From Flavobacterium panacis (GTDB lineage Bacteria; Bacteroidota; Bacteroidia; Flavobacteriales; Flavobacteriaceae), in contig NZ_JANKMS010000008.1 of NCBI RefSeq assembly GCF_024649945.1, forward strand, positions 124,001-188,000: a DNA stretch of 64,000 nucleotides. The letters run 5' to 3'. The notes under the pieces were generated by a model. It was not told the DNA's origin. It was given only the letters and a program-made list of their open reading frames with translations, and did not search any database. Position 1 is the stretch's first letter. Every line of letters begins with the position of its first letter. Below, in pieces: positions 45,610 through 55,056 of the stretch. The position numbers and the translations under genes are program-made.

Positions 45610-46350
45610 CTATTTCTTGTCAATTTTTTCTTGAAAAGCAAAATAGGCTCTTTGCGAAGCTTTTTCTTCTGCTTTCTTTTTTGAAGTTGCTCGCGCTCTT
45701 GCCACAACTTTATCATCAATACTCAATTTGACACCAAAAAGGCGTTGTCCGTCTATACCATTATCTTCAAAAATGTCATAATGAAAAACTCTTTTTTCTT
45801 TTTGACACCATTCGATAACCAAACTTTTATAACTTATTACTTTTCCTTCCAGTCGAGCAATATCAACGTAAGGAGTAACTACTCTTTTTTGAATGAATCG
45901 CTCACAGAAAGAATATCCCTTATCCAGATAAATTGCGCCAATTAAAGATTCGAAAATATTACCATGAATATTTTCTCCAAAATGCTGAATCGGCACTTTG
46001 CTCTCTACAAACTGTACCAGATTTAAATCTTTACCCAATTCGTTCAAATGTTCTCGGCTTACAATTTTTGAACGCATTTTGGTTAAATAACCTTCGTCAC
46101 CATTTGGAGCTTTATTAAATAAATGTGCAGCAATTACGGCACTTAACATCGCATCTCCTAAAAATTCTAAACGTTCATAATTGATAGGATGACCATTTTG
46201 ATCTAGTTTATTAGAAGAACGATGCGTGAAAGCTCTTCTATAAAAATCAATATCTGTAGGTGGAAATCCAAGAATTTTCTGAATAGTGTCAAAAAAAATC
46301 CCGTCTTCTAGAGAACGGGATTTAGAAAATATTTTTTTGATAATATTCAT
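45610..46350 (-). CDS. rnc: Ribonuclease III
   Basis: Double-strand RNA endonuclease for rRNA and mRNA processing, 246 residues. The signature is ERLEFLGDAMLSAVIA, with ESLIGAIYLDKG as the second metal motif. A C-terminal dsRNA-binding domain follows (residues about 170-240, ending KKKAEEKASQRAY). It starts 10 bases after the fabF stop. Codons 10-20 encode a terminator-shaped hairpin. Confidence 0.96.
   Translation of the reverse strand: MNIIKKIFSKSRSLEDGIFFDTIQKILGFPPTDIDFYRRAFTHRSSNKLDQNGHPINYERLEFLGDAMLSAVIAAHLFNKAPNGDEGYLTKMRSKIVSREHLNELGKDLNLVQFVESKVPIQHFGENIHGNIFESLIGAIYLDKGYSFCERFIQKRVVTPYVDIARLEGKVISYKSLVIEWCQKEKRVFHYDIFEDNGIDGQRLFGVKLSIDDKVVARARATSKKKAEEKASQRAYFAFQEKIDKK
46291..46323 (-). 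terminator. Terminator-like hairpin inside the first codons of rnc
   Basis: On the minus strand aaatcccgt (10-base loop) acgggattt, a perfect 9-bp stem, then eight T in all (three paired). It lies 27 bases into rnc and 38 bases after the fabF stop. It could terminate most fabF transcripts and thereby limit rnc, or be cut by RNase III itself. Confidence 0.75.
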
Positions 46351-46360
46351 ATACAGAAAA

Positions 46361-47614
46361 TTAATCAGCTAGTTTTTTAAACAATACACAAGCATTGTGT
46401 CCACCAAAACCAAATGTATTACTCATAGCAACATTTACCTCTCTTTTTTGAGGTTTGTTTAAAGTCAGGTTTAAAGATGGATCAATTTTTTCGTCAACAA
46501 CTGTATGGTTAATCGTTGGAGGAACAATTCCGTGTTGCATTGCCAAGATAGAAGCAATTGCTTCAATAGCTCCAGCAGCACCAAGTAAGTGTCCTGTCAT
46601 TGATTTTGTTGAATTGATGTTGATGTTTTTAGCATGATCTCCAAAAACAGCACTAATTGCTTTTAACTCAGCAACATCTCCTAATGGAGTAGAAGTTCCG
46701 TGAGTATTGATATGATCAACCTGATCAGGTGTCATACCAGCGTCTCTTAATGTGTTTTCCATTACTGCAATAACTCCAATTCCTTCCGGATGTGGCGCTG
46801 TTAAATGGTAAGCATCAGATGACATTCCACCACCACCAACTTCGCAATAGATTTTTGCTCCTCTGGCTTTAGCATGTTCGTAATCTTCAAGAACTAAAGC
46901 TCCTGCTCCTTCTCCTAAAACGAAACCATCTCTGGTTGCATCAAAAGGTCTTGAAGCTGTTTCAGGGCTTTCATTTCTTGTAGATAAAGCGTGCATTGAA
47001 CTAAAACCTCCCATACCAGCAATTGTAACTGCTGCTTCAGAACCTCCAGAAACAATAACATCACACATACCTAAACGGATGTAGTTGAAAGCATCGATTA
47101 ATGCATTTGCAGAAGATGCACACGCAGAAACCGTAGTATAATTTGGTCCCATATACCCATTACGCATAGAAATATGCGCAGGAGCGATATCGGCAATCAT
47201 TTTAGGGATAAAGAAAGGATTGAACTTTGGAGTTCCATCACCTTTTGCATAATACAATACTTCTTCTTGGAAAGTTTCTAAACCTCCAATTCCTGCTCCC
47301 CAGATAACACCAACTCTTTGTTTGTTTACATTATCATTTGTAATTCCAGCATCTTTAATAGCTTCATCACTGGCAGCAACAGCGTATTGTGCAAATTTAT
47401 CTAATCGACGAGATTCCTTGCGATCCATGTAATCTTCAATATTGAAGTTTTTCACTTCGCAGGCAAATTTCGTTTTGTGCTTCTCTGTATCATAATATGT
47501 GATCGGAGCGGCTCCGCTAACTCCATTCACAAGTGCATCCCAATATTCTTGGATATTATTCCCAATAGGAGTAAGTGCACCTAATCCTGTTACAACAACT
47601 CGCCTTAATGCCAT
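46361..47614 (-). CDS. fabF: Beta-ketoacyl-ACP synthase II
   Basis: Elongates fatty acids by condensing malonyl-ACP with acyl-ACP. 417 residues. The nucleophile is in TTVSACASSANALIDA, the histidines are in HTHGTSTPLGD and TKSMTGHLLGAAGA, and NTFGFGGHNA is near the end. It follows acpP on the same strand. Confidence 0.97.
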   Translation of the reverse strand: MALRRVVVTGLGALTPIGNNIQEYWDALVNGVSGAAPITYYDTEKHKTKFACEVKNFNIEDYMDRKESRRLDKFAQYAVAASDEAIKDAGITNDNVNKQRVGVIWGAGIGGLETFQEEVLYYAKGDGTPKFNPFFIPKMIADIAPAHISMRNGYMGPNYTTVSACASSANALIDAFNYIRLGMCDVIVSGGSEAAVTIAGMGGFSSMHALSTRNESPETASRPFDATRDGFVLGEGAGALVLEDYEHAKARGAKIYCEVGGGGMSSDAYHLTAPHPEGIGVIAVMENTLRDAGMTPDQVDHINTHGTSTPLGDVAELKAISAVFGDHAKNININSTKSMTGHLLGAAGAIEAIASILAMQHGIVPPTINHTVVDEKIDPSLNLTLNKPQKREVNVAMSNTFGFGGHNACVLFKKLAD

Positions 47615-47739
47615 AAATATGTATTTTGTACTTTAAACAAATAAAACCCACGCTTTCTTAACTTGTTGTTACTTAAGAGCCATGGGAATTACAATAAAAT
47701 ATATCTTTTTGATTGAAAACCAATCTAATTTTAAAATTT

Positions 47740-47852
47740 AAAAAAATAATAACACCCGACTCTTAAAAATTGCAAAAATCAAAAAGCAAATTCCAACTGG
47801 AATTTGGAATTTCAAAAATTGGGACTTTTAGAAATCGGGTGTGGTATTATTA
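47740..47852 (-). terminator. Nested hairpin between acpP and fabF
   Basis: Outer arms (aataata-acacccga type, 15 paired bases with a 2-base bulge) close around an inner aaattcca/tggaattt hairpin. The minus strand then runs TTATTATTTTTTT. Possible partial terminator making acpP mRNA more abundant than fabF mRNA. Confidence 0.6.
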
Positions 47853-48086
47853 TTTTTTAGCTTCTTCGATATAAGAAATAGCTTGACCAACAGTAGCAAT
47901 GTTTTCTGCTTGATCGTCTGGAATTTGAATATCAAATTCTTTTTCGAATTCCATAATAAGCTCAACAGTGTCTAATGAGTCAGCTCCTAAATCATTAGTG
48001 AAGCTTGCTTCTGTTACAACTTCGTTTTCGTCAACACCTAATTTGTCTACGATAATCGCTTTTACTCTTGATGCAATGTCTGACAT
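47850..48086 (-). CDS. acpP: Acyl carrier protein
   Basis: A 78-residue acidic helical protein. The phosphopantetheine serine is in GADSLDTVEL. It carries the growing chain for FabF. Confidence 0.97.
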   Translation of the reverse strand: MSDIASRVKAIIVDKLGVDENEVVTEASFTNDLGADSLDTVELIMEFEKEFDIQIPDDQAENIATVGQAISYIEEAKK

Positions 48087-48116
48087 AATCTTTAATTTTA
48101 GAATTTAATTTGTTGG

Positions 48117-48145
48117 CAAAAATAAAAAACTTTATTTTAAAACAA
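48117..48145 (-). promoter_or_regulatory. acpP promoter
   Basis: On the minus strand TTG (48145-48143), an 18-base gap and TATTTTTG (48124-48117), about 30 bases before the ATG. Confidence 0.65.
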
Positions 48146-48261
48146 CTATTTAGTTTATAAATGTGACACTAATTTATAAAATTAATTTCAAGAAAGCCGT
48201 TTGAAAGCTATTTATTTTCGTTTTTTATTCCGTTTTTTGCATTCTAAAAATAAATTATATC

Positions 48262-48822
48262 ATGAAAAAAATTATCGTTTTTGCCTCAGGATCAGGAACT
48301 AACGCAGAAAACATTATAAAATATTTTTCGAATACCGAAATTGCAAAGGTCGTTTCGGTTTTTACAAATAATGCTTCTGCAAAAGTTATTGACAGAGCAA
48401 AAAATCATCAAATTCCAGTCGAAATCTTCTCAAAAAACGAACTTTTAGAGCGAAATGTATTACATAAAATACAAGAAATCGACCCGGATATGATCGTCCT
48501 TGCCGGCTTTTTATTAAAATTCCCAGAAAACATAATTGAACAATATCCAAACAAAATAATTAATATACATCCTGCGCTTTTACCTAACTATGGAGGCAAA
48601 GGAATGTACGGAATGCACATACACAGGGCTATTGTCAATAATAAGGAAAAAGAAACGGGAATTTCTATTCATTATGTAAACGAACATTATGATGAAGGTG
48701 GTATCATTTTTCAGGCAAATGTGGCACTAACTGACGAAGATACTCCAGAAACAGTAGCCGAAAAGATTCATGAATTAGAACAAAAACATTTCCCTGAGAT
48801 TATTCATAGATTGTTACAGTAA
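48262..48822 (+). CDS. purN: Phosphoribosylglycinamide formyltransferase
   Basis: Third step of purine synthesis: transfers formyl from 10-formyl-THF to GAR. 186 residues. The nucleotide loop is FASGSGTNAENI and the catalytic motif is INIHPALLPNYGGKGMYG, with D in HYDEGGIIFQ. Divergent from acpP. Confidence 0.96.
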   Translation: MKKIIVFASGSGTNAENIIKYFSNTEIAKVVSVFTNNASAKVIDRAKNHQIPVEIFSKNELLERNVLHKIQEIDPDMIVLAGFLLKFPENIIEQYPNKIINIHPALLPNYGGKGMYGMHIHRAIVNNKEKETGISIHYVNEHYDEGGIIFQANVALTDEDTPETVAEKIHELEQKHFPEIIHRLLQ

Positions 48823-48909
48823 AATATCAAACCCAATAAATCAATTAAAAATCAATTTTAGATTAATCGGAGCAATCTAAAGTCTAAAAAATCTGAAATC
48901 CAAAATTAA

Positions 48910-49386
48910 ATGTCTCACGAAGTACATATATATACAGACGGCGCTGCAAAAGGAAATCCGGGAAATGGCGGTTATGGCGTGGTAATGGAATTGGTTGGTA
49001 CTCCATATAAAAAAGAATTCTACGAAGGTTTTCGTCTCACTACTAATAATAGAATGGAACTTTTGGCGGTAATTGTTGGTCTGGAAAAACTCAAAAATCC
49101 AAACATGAAAGTGCTTGTTGTTTCCGATTCTAAATATGTCGTTGATTCCGTTGAAAAAAAATGGGTTTTCGGCTGGGAGAAAAAAGGATACAAGGATAAA
49201 AAAAATCCGGATTTATGGAAACGTTTTTTAATTGCCTATCGAAAACACCAAGTTAATTTTAAATGGATAAAAGGTCATAATAACCATCCGCAAAACGAAC
49301 GCTGTGATCAATTGGCCGTTATGGCATCAATGCAGCCGAAATTATCCGTTGATGTTTATTACGAAACTATCGGTTCTAAAGAATAA
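48910..49386 (+). CDS. rnhA: Ribonuclease HI
   Basis: Cuts RNA in RNA-DNA hybrids. 158 residues. Catalytic residues are in YTDGAAKGNPGNGGYG (Asp), TTNNRMELLAVI (Glu), VVSDSKYVVDS (Asp) and GHNNHPQNERCDQLA (His/Asp). All conserved. Confidence 0.96.
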   Translation: MSHEVHIYTDGAAKGNPGNGGYGVVMELVGTPYKKEFYEGFRLTTNNRMELLAVIVGLEKLKNPNMKVLVVSDSKYVVDSVEKKWVFGWEKKGYKDKKNPDLWKRFLIAYRKHQVNFKWIKGHNNHPQNERCDQLAVMASMQPKLSVDVYYETIGSKE

Positions 49387-49417
49387 AAAAACGCATCAAA
49401 TAATTGATGCGTTTTTT
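49385..49417. terminator. Bidirectional terminator after rnhA
   Basis: Stem aaaaaaacgcatcaa/ttgatgcgtttttt between convergent genes. Confidence 0.9.
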
Positions 49418-49436
49418 GTACCAGCTTATATTTTAC

Positions 49437-49790
49437 TTATTCTTTTTCTTTATCCAAATCTTTTGCAGTTCCAAAACCTGTCAAAAGGCCAATTCCCGCC
49501 ATTATAAAAATAATTGAAGGATAAACCGCATCATCATTAAGAGAGGTATAAGTTGTAATTAATAATGCTAGAAAAATCCCAACACCACATCCTATCAATA
49601 AGAAAGCCAGATTGACTACAAAGATTTTCCATGCTGGAACTCTATTTGATTTCCCCTGAAGAAAAATACTTGCATCTACTCCTTTCTCAATAAGCGCCAG
49701 ACGCTCTCTGTTTCGTGTTGAATAAATTAAATAAACAATCCCGAAGATCATTAAGAAAAAGCTAATTGGAATTAAAATTTTGTCATCCAT
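49437..49790 (-). CDS. DUF6249 family small membrane protein
   Basis: 117 residues with three hydrophobic segments (about 6-24, 54-80, 92-107). RERLALIEKGVDASIF matches the DUF6249 character seen in many Bacteroidota. Function unknown. Other copies sit near ECF sigma genes; here one lies 290 bases away on the other strand. Confidence 0.8.
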   Translation of the reverse strand: MDDKILIPISFFLMIFGIVYLIYSTRNRERLALIEKGVDASIFLQGKSNRVPAWKIFVVNLAFLLIGCGVGIFLALLITTYTSLNDDAVYPSIIFIMAGIGLLTGFGTAKDLDKEKE

Positions 49791-50042
49791 GATATTTTAC
49801 GTTTTTAATTGATTGATATACCCATATGACGACGCTTCTAAAATTGAGGTTACAACTTTTAGAAAAAAAATTCAATTTTTAAATCCAAAATCCCAAAACT
49901 AACTGATAATCAATTAATTTTGATTTTAAATTATTCTGCGCTAAAACTTTGACAAAGTTAAACTTCTATACTTTATTATATATAAAGATTGAAATTTAGA
50001 ATTTCATCAGCATTGGAATTTGGAATTTATTTTTCAAATTTC

Positions 50043-50069
50043 TGTAACCTAAACAAACAACTTGTCGTC
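50043..50069 (+). promoter_or_regulatory. ECF-type promoter (TGTAACC/TCGTC) of the sigma factor gene
   Basis: TGTAACC at 50043-50049 and TCGTC at 50065-50069; GTAAC to CGTC spacing 17. This resembles the AAC/CGTC promoters used by ECF sigma factors and suggests autoregulation (inference). Confidence 0.6.
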
Positions 50070-50078
50070 CTATATAAT

Positions 50079-50666
50079 ATGAGTACACTAAATGATCAAC
50101 ATTATATCGATAAAATCTTGCAGGGCGACACCAATTCGTTTGCCGTTCTTGTAGATCGTTATAAAGACATGATCTTTACTTTGGCTCTAAAAATGGTAAA
50201 AAACCGAGAAGAAGCAGAAGAAGTTGCGCAAGACACTTTTATAAAGATTTACAGTTCGTTGACGAAATTTAAAGGAGAATCTAAATTTTCGACATGGATC
50301 TATAAAATTGCTTACAATACTTGTCTTGATCGTTTAAAGAAAAGCAAAAAAGAAGATTTAAATATTTCGATTGATGAATTTTCTTCACATTTAATAAAAA
50401 CCATGGACAATGCTTTGAGTGCTTTAGAAGAAAAAGAGCGAAAGCAAACCATTCAAAAATGTTTAAATTTATTACCCAGTGATGAAAATTTTCTTTTAAC
50501 CTTATTTTATTTTGATGATCAAAATTTAGAAGAAATTGGAAAAATCATGAATATTTCGGCCAATAATGCGAAAGTAAAATTATTTAGGAGCCGACAAAAA
50601 TTAGCTGTAATTTTGAGACAGCAGTTAGAACCAGAAATAATAGAATGTTATGAAAGAGAGCGATAA
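50079..50666 (+). CDS. ECF RNA polymerase sigma factor
   Basis: The start is placed at the ATG at 50079 (MSTLNDQHYIDKILQG), giving 195 residues; the longer open frame (49989) would run over the promoter. Region 2 (VKNREEAEEVAQDTFIKIY, FSTWIYKIAYNTCLDRLKK) and region 4 (LEEIGKIMNISANNAKVKLF) are clear. It overlaps the next gene by 17 bases, which suggests translational coupling with its anti-sigma factor. Confidence 0.93.
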   Translation: MSTLNDQHYIDKILQGDTNSFAVLVDRYKDMIFTLALKMVKNREEAEEVAQDTFIKIYSSLTKFKGESKFSTWIYKIAYNTCLDRLKKSKKEDLNISIDEFSSHLIKTMDNALSALEEKERKQTIQKCLNLLPSDENFLLTLFYFDDQNLEEIGKIMNISANNAKVKLFRSRQKLAVILRQQLEPEIIECYERER

Positions 50667-51054
50667 AAATATAGAACAACTTATTGATAAAATAATGGCT
50701 GAAGAAAAACTGCAGTCACCATCAATAGATTTCACTTCAAAAATTATGGCTAATGTTCAAATTTTAGAAGAGAAAAAATTAAAAACCTACAAACCTTTAA
50801 TTTCTAAACCAATCTGGATTTCGATTGGAATCGCTGTAGCCTTATTAGTCATTTATGTTTCTCTTTTTTCTGTTTCGGAAAACGATATCAAATTGGATGA
50901 AATTGGAAAATTATATTCAAACAAAGTTTCAACAGCATTTTCAGGAATTCATTTTTCTAAAAATATCTTCTATGCGATTTTGATTTTGCCAATTATGATT
51001 TTGGTACAAGTTGGAATTTTGAAGAATTATTTTGATAAGAAGTACGAACTGTAA
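50650..51054 (+). CDS. Putative anti-sigma factor, membrane protein
   Basis: 134 residues: a short cytosolic N-terminus (1-54) and two membrane segments (about 55-73 and 107-125). It overlaps the sigma gene by 17 bases. This gene order and topology is usual for anti-sigma factors, but no zinc-binding HxxxCxxC motif is present. Confidence 0.75.
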   Translation: MKESDKNIEQLIDKIMAEEKLQSPSIDFTSKIMANVQILEEKKLKTYKPLISKPIWISIGIAVALLVIYVSLFSVSENDIKLDEIGKLYSNKVSTAFSGIHFSKNIFYAILILPIMILVQVGILKNYFDKKYEL

Positions 51055-51207
51055 AATAATCGCAATTTTTTTTCAAAAAATTTGCACTTTAAATCTGAAA
51101 AACATATTTTAAACCTTACAAAAAATCAGTTTTAACCAATTCATTTACAATAGTTTTACTTCGAAATCGTTGTCATTTTTTTAAGAAAAATTTGAGAACC
51201 TAAACCA

Positions 51208-51238
51208 TTGCAAGATTGTAACTTATGAAGTATCTTTG
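51208..51238 (+). promoter_or_regulatory. Promoter of the PfkB-family kinase gene
   Basis: TTG at 51208-51210, a 20-base gap and TATCTTTG at 51231-51238, 23 bases before the start. Confidence 0.7.
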
Positions 51239-51261
51239 CACCCTAATTCGAAATTCATAAA

Positions 51262-52185
51262 ATGAATAAACTATTGATTGTTGGAACAGTTGCTTTCGAC
51301 GCGATTGAAACTCCTTTCGGAAAAACAGATAAAATTTTAGGTGGTGCTGCAACCTACATCGGATTATCAGCGTCATTTTTCAACTTGCAATCAGCTATTG
51401 TTTCTGTAGTTGGCGACGATTTTCCTCAAGAACATTTAGATTTATTGACTTCAAAAAATATTGATATCTCTGGTATCGAAATTGTAAAAGGAGGAAAAAC
51501 CTTTTTCTGGAGCGGTTTATACCACAATGACCTAAATTCTAGAGACACTTTAGTTACTGAATTGAACGTTTTAGCTGATTTTCAGCCGAAAGTTCCTCAA
51601 AACTACAAAGATGCTGATGTGGTAATGTTAGGAAACTTACACCCATTAGTACAAAGCAGTGTTTTAGATCAAATGGAGAAAAAACCAAAATTAGTAGTTT
51701 TAGACACTATGAACTTTTGGATGGACTGCGCTCTTCCAGAATTATTAGACGTTATTAAACGTGTAGATGTTATTACAATCAATGACGAAGAAGCAAGACA
51801 ACTTTCTGGTGAATATTCATTAGTAAAAGCAGCTGCTAAAATCCAGGAATTGGGACCAAAATATGTGGTGATCAAAAAAGGAGAACACGGAGCACTTTTA
51901 TTCCACAACAGAGAAGTATTCTTTGCACCAGCTTTACCATTAGAAGATGTTTTTGATCCAACTGGAGCAGGAGACACTTTTGCGGGCGGTTTCTCTGGAT
52001 TCATTGCGCAAAGCGAAAACATTTCGTTTAACAACATGAAAAACGCAATTATTTACGGTTCAAATTTAGCTTCGTTCTGCGTAGAGAAATTTGGAACCGA
52101 AAGGATGGAAACATTAAGCAAGGCCGAGGTGGCGATTCGATTACAGCAATTTAAGTCGTTAACTCAGTTTGACATAGAAATATAA
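51262..52185 (+). CDS. PfkB-family sugar/nucleoside kinase
   Basis: A 307-residue ribokinase-fold enzyme: GGAATYIGLSASFF in the substrate lid and the PfkB signature DPTGAGDTFAGGF with the catalytic Asp. The substrate cannot be told (ribokinase, adenosine kinase or fructokinase type). It is just upstream of purF but separated by a terminator. Confidence 0.9.
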   Translation: MNKLLIVGTVAFDAIETPFGKTDKILGGAATYIGLSASFFNLQSAIVSVVGDDFPQEHLDLLTSKNIDISGIEIVKGGKTFFWSGLYHNDLNSRDTLVTELNVLADFQPKVPQNYKDADVVMLGNLHPLVQSSVLDQMEKKPKLVVLDTMNFWMDCALPELLDVIKRVDVITINDEEARQLSGEYSLVKAAAKIQELGPKYVVIKKGEHGALLFHNREVFFAPALPLEDVFDPTGAGDTFAGGFSGFIAQSENISFNNMKNAIIYGSNLASFCVEKFGTERMETLSKAEVAIRLQQFKSLTQFDIEI

Positions 52186-52190
52186 TGCCT

Positions 52191-52219
52191 AAGAGCCTCG
52201 ATAAAACGGGGCTTTTTTA
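52191..52219 (+). terminator. Terminator between kinase and purF
   Basis: agcctcg/cggggct stem, then six T. Confidence 0.8.
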
Positions 52220-52267
52220 TTACGTTAATACACACAACTTACAACAACACACAAAATACAAAAAACA

Positions 52268-54166
52268 ATGAGCGACGCTTTAAAACACGAATGTGGGATA
52301 GCTTTAGTTAGACTACTTAAACCGCTTGAATATTATAAAGAAAAATACGGAACTGCTTTCTACGGAATTCAGAAAATGTATTTAATGATGGAAAAACAGC
52401 ACAACCGCGGACAAGACGGAGCTGGTTTTGCAAGCATTAAATTGGATGTTGAACCTGGACAACGTTACATCAGCAGAGTTCGTTCAAATCATTCACAACC
52501 TATCCAAGACGTTTTCAAACAAATCAATGAGCGTGTTAGTGAAGAGCTAAAAGCCAATCCAGAACTTGGTGACGACATGAAAGAATTAAAAGCAAACATC
52601 CCTTATGTTGGAGAATTGTTTTTAGGTCACGTTCGTTATGGAACTTTTGGAAAAAACAGTATTGAAAGCGTTCATCCATTTTTACGTCAAAGTAACTGGA
52701 TGCACCGTAATTTGATTTTGGCAGGGAACTTTAACATGACGAATGTTAAAGAGCTTTTTGAAAATCTTGTTGAATTGGGTCAGCACCCAAAAGAAATGGC
52801 GGATACGGTTACGGTAATGGAAAAAATTGGTCACTTCTTAGATAAAGAAGTTATGCAATTGTACCAAGACTGTAAAGCTGAAGGTTACTCAAAAAGAGAT
52901 GCTTCGCCAGTAATTGCAGAGCGTTTGGATATTGCTAAAATCTTAGCCCGTTCTGCTAAAAACTTAGACGGAGGTTACGCAATGGCTGGTTTATTAGGAC
53001 ATGGTGATGCTTTTGTTTTTAGAGATCCTGCAGGAATTCGTCCAGCTTATTTTTATCAAGATGACGAAGTAGTGGTTGTAGCTTCTGAAAGACCAGTTAT
53101 TCAGACAGTTTTCAACGTTCCTTTTGAAAGTGTTCAAGAAATTGATCCTGGAAATGCTTTGATTATCAAGAAAAACGGTAAAGTTACCATGAATCAGATC
53201 TTGGAGCCAACGGTTAAAAAAGCTTGTTCATTTGAAAGAATTTATTTCTCAAGAGGAAGTGATGCTGAAATCTATCAAGAGCGTAAAGATTTAGGAAAAT
53301 TAATTTTACCTGCTGTTCTTAAAGCAATTGACAGTGATACAGACAACACGGTTTTCTCTTATATCCCGAATACAGCAGAAACTTCATTTTATGGTTTAGT
53401 TGAAGCTGCTCAGGATTTCTTAAATCAGAGAAAAAACAATTATATTTTAGAAAATAGAAATACACTAACTGCAGATACACTTCAGGAACTTTTAGCTGTA
53501 AAAATACGTACAGAGAAAGTTGCCATAAAAGATGCTAAACTTAGAACTTTTATTACCGAAGACAGCAGCCGTGACGACTTAGTAGCTCACGTTTACGATG
53601 TTACATATGGTGTAATCAAACCAGAAGATAACTTAGTAATTATTGATGATAGTATTGTTCGTGGTACTACATTGAAAATGAGTATCATTAAAATGATGGA
53701 TCGTTTAAATCCAAAACGTATAGTTATTGTTTCATCTGCACCACAAATCCGTTATCCAGATTGTTACGGAATCGATATGGCAAAACTAGAAGGTTTAGTT
53801 GCTTTTAGAGCAGCACTTGCTTTATTAAAAGAAAGAAACCTTTACCATATTGTAGATGAAGTTTATGCTAAATGTAAAGCTCAAGAAAATTTCGCAGATA
53901 AAGATGTTGTAAACTATGTAACAGAAATTTACAGCCAATTTACACCAGACGAAATCTCAGACAAAATAGCAGAAATGTTAAGCTCTCCGGAAATCAATGC
54001 TGAAGTGAAAATTATTTTCCAAACTGTGGAAGACCTTCATAAAGCTTGTCCTAAAAATTTAGGTGACTGGTACTTCACTGGAGATTACCCAACTCCTGGT
54101 GGAAATCGAGTTGTAAATCGTGCATTTATGAATTTTTACGAAGGAAAAGACGCCAGAGCTTATTAA
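52268..54166 (+). CDS. purF: Amidophosphoribosyltransferase, long Bacteroidota form
   Basis: First committed enzyme of purine synthesis. 632 residues, longer than the about 500 of E. coli because of C-terminal and inserted segments. The class II glutamine amidotransferase domain starts at ECGIALVR (C9 after an eight-residue propeptide), with HNRGQDGAG. The PRPP loop is LVIIDDSIVRGTTLK. The downstream tandem array begins 102 bases behind it. Confidence 0.94.
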   Translation: MSDALKHECGIALVRLLKPLEYYKEKYGTAFYGIQKMYLMMEKQHNRGQDGAGFASIKLDVEPGQRYISRVRSNHSQPIQDVFKQINERVSEELKANPELGDDMKELKANIPYVGELFLGHVRYGTFGKNSIESVHPFLRQSNWMHRNLILAGNFNMTNVKELFENLVELGQHPKEMADTVTVMEKIGHFLDKEVMQLYQDCKAEGYSKRDASPVIAERLDIAKILARSAKNLDGGYAMAGLLGHGDAFVFRDPAGIRPAYFYQDDEVVVVASERPVIQTVFNVPFESVQEIDPGNALIIKKNGKVTMNQILEPTVKKACSFERIYFSRGSDAEIYQERKDLGKLILPAVLKAIDSDTDNTVFSYIPNTAETSFYGLVEAAQDFLNQRKNNYILENRNTLTADTLQELLAVKIRTEKVAIKDAKLRTFITEDSSRDDLVAHVYDVTYGVIKPEDNLVIIDDSIVRGTTLKMSIIKMMDRLNPKRIVIVSSAPQIRYPDCYGIDMAKLEGLVAFRAALALLKERNLYHIVDEVYAKCKAQENFADKDVVNYVTEIYSQFTPDEISDKIAEMLSSPEINAEVKIIFQTVEDLHKACPKNLGDWYFTGDYPTPGGNRVVNRAFMNFYEGKDARAY

Positions 54167-54231
54167 AAAAGTATTAACAAAAGGTTAATTTGTGCATTTC
54201 ATCGGTTTTTTTTGCCGTTCATCCTATTTCT

Positions 54232-54262
54232 TTGGTGAAATTGAAAAGCAATGATACTTTTG
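54232..54262 (+). promoter_or_regulatory. Promoter in front of array core 1
   Basis: TTTG at 54232-54235, a 19-base gap and TACTTTTG at 54255-54262; transcription would start about at the core's first base, 54268. The other cores have TACTTTTA or TACCTTTA at the same distance. Confidence 0.65.
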
Positions 54263-54267
54263 AAATA

Positions 54268-54337
54268 CCATAACATTAGTAGGTTAAGTTTATGGTAGAT
54301 TTGGGGCAAAAAGGGTGGAAGCAATTCCACCTTTTTT
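54268..54337 (+). ncRNA. Putative small RNA, tandem copy 1
   Basis: A 70-nt core: 5' hairpin ccataa/ttatgg with a loop containing attagtagg, a single-stranded gatttggggcaaa, then a terminator hairpin ggtggaa-gcaa-ttccacc and six T. It differs from copies 2-4 only in the last hairpin, where the loop is GCAA and one A-U pair becomes G-U. Confidence 0.7.
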
Positions 54338-54453
54338 ATTTTCTATAACCTCAAACATTTCTAAAACAATCCATTATATTCTCTTAATCGGATATACTTA
54401 CCTTTCACCTGAAATTTTTCTTTTAAAAAAATATCTGCCTTACTTTTACTAAA

Positions 54454-54523
54454 CCATAACATTAGTAGGTTAAGTTTATGGTAGATTTGGGGCAAAAAAG
54501 GTGGAAGAGATTCCACCTTTTTT
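54454..54523 (+). ncRNA. Putative small RNA, tandem copy 2
   Basis: Same 70-nt core; the terminator hairpin loop is GAGA, with stem aggtggaa/ttccacct. Preceded by its own TAcTTTTa box at 54441-54448. Confidence 0.7.
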
Positions 54524-54783
54524 ATTTTATTTTCTTTTTAAGAAAATAGAATATAGAAGAAAGAAAGAAATAGACAAACTCTAGAAATAAAAAAGACGAG
54601 AATCTTTCGGAACTTCTCTTTTCTCTATATTTTATACTCTATTTTCTATTTTCAGAATCCCTATTCTACGCTCTATTTTCCTTTAAAAGGACGCGATAGT
54701 TAATTATATTCCATTTATCGGATATACTGACTTTTCATCCGAAATGTTTTTTCTACAATAAACACTACCCTACCTTTACTAAA

Positions 54784-54853
54784 CCATAACATTAGTAGGT
54801 TAAGTTTATGGTAGATTTGGGGCAAAAAAGGTGGAAGAGATTCCACCTTTTTT
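54784..54853 (+). ncRNA. Putative small RNA, tandem copy 3
   Basis: Identical to copy 2 over 70 bases. The 75 bases before it share gatatactgacttttcatc with copy 4. Confidence 0.7.
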
Positions 54854-55056
54854 ATTTTATTTTCTTTTTAAGAGAACAATATAGAAGAAAGAAAATCTTC
54901 TTATTTCACAATCTCGATGCTACACTCTTAAAGCATTTCCTTAACATTTTTTCCTTTAACAGGACACAATAATGAATTACATTCCATTTATCCGATATAC
55001 TGACTTTTCATCCGAAATGTTTTTTCTATAATACACACTGCCGTACTTTTACTAAA

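Noticed and set aside
54292..54345. Short peptide frame MVDLGQK(G/R)WK in each array core
   Set aside because: The frame is made by the terminator hairpin, lengths differ between copies, and the variation follows RNA pairing rather than codons.
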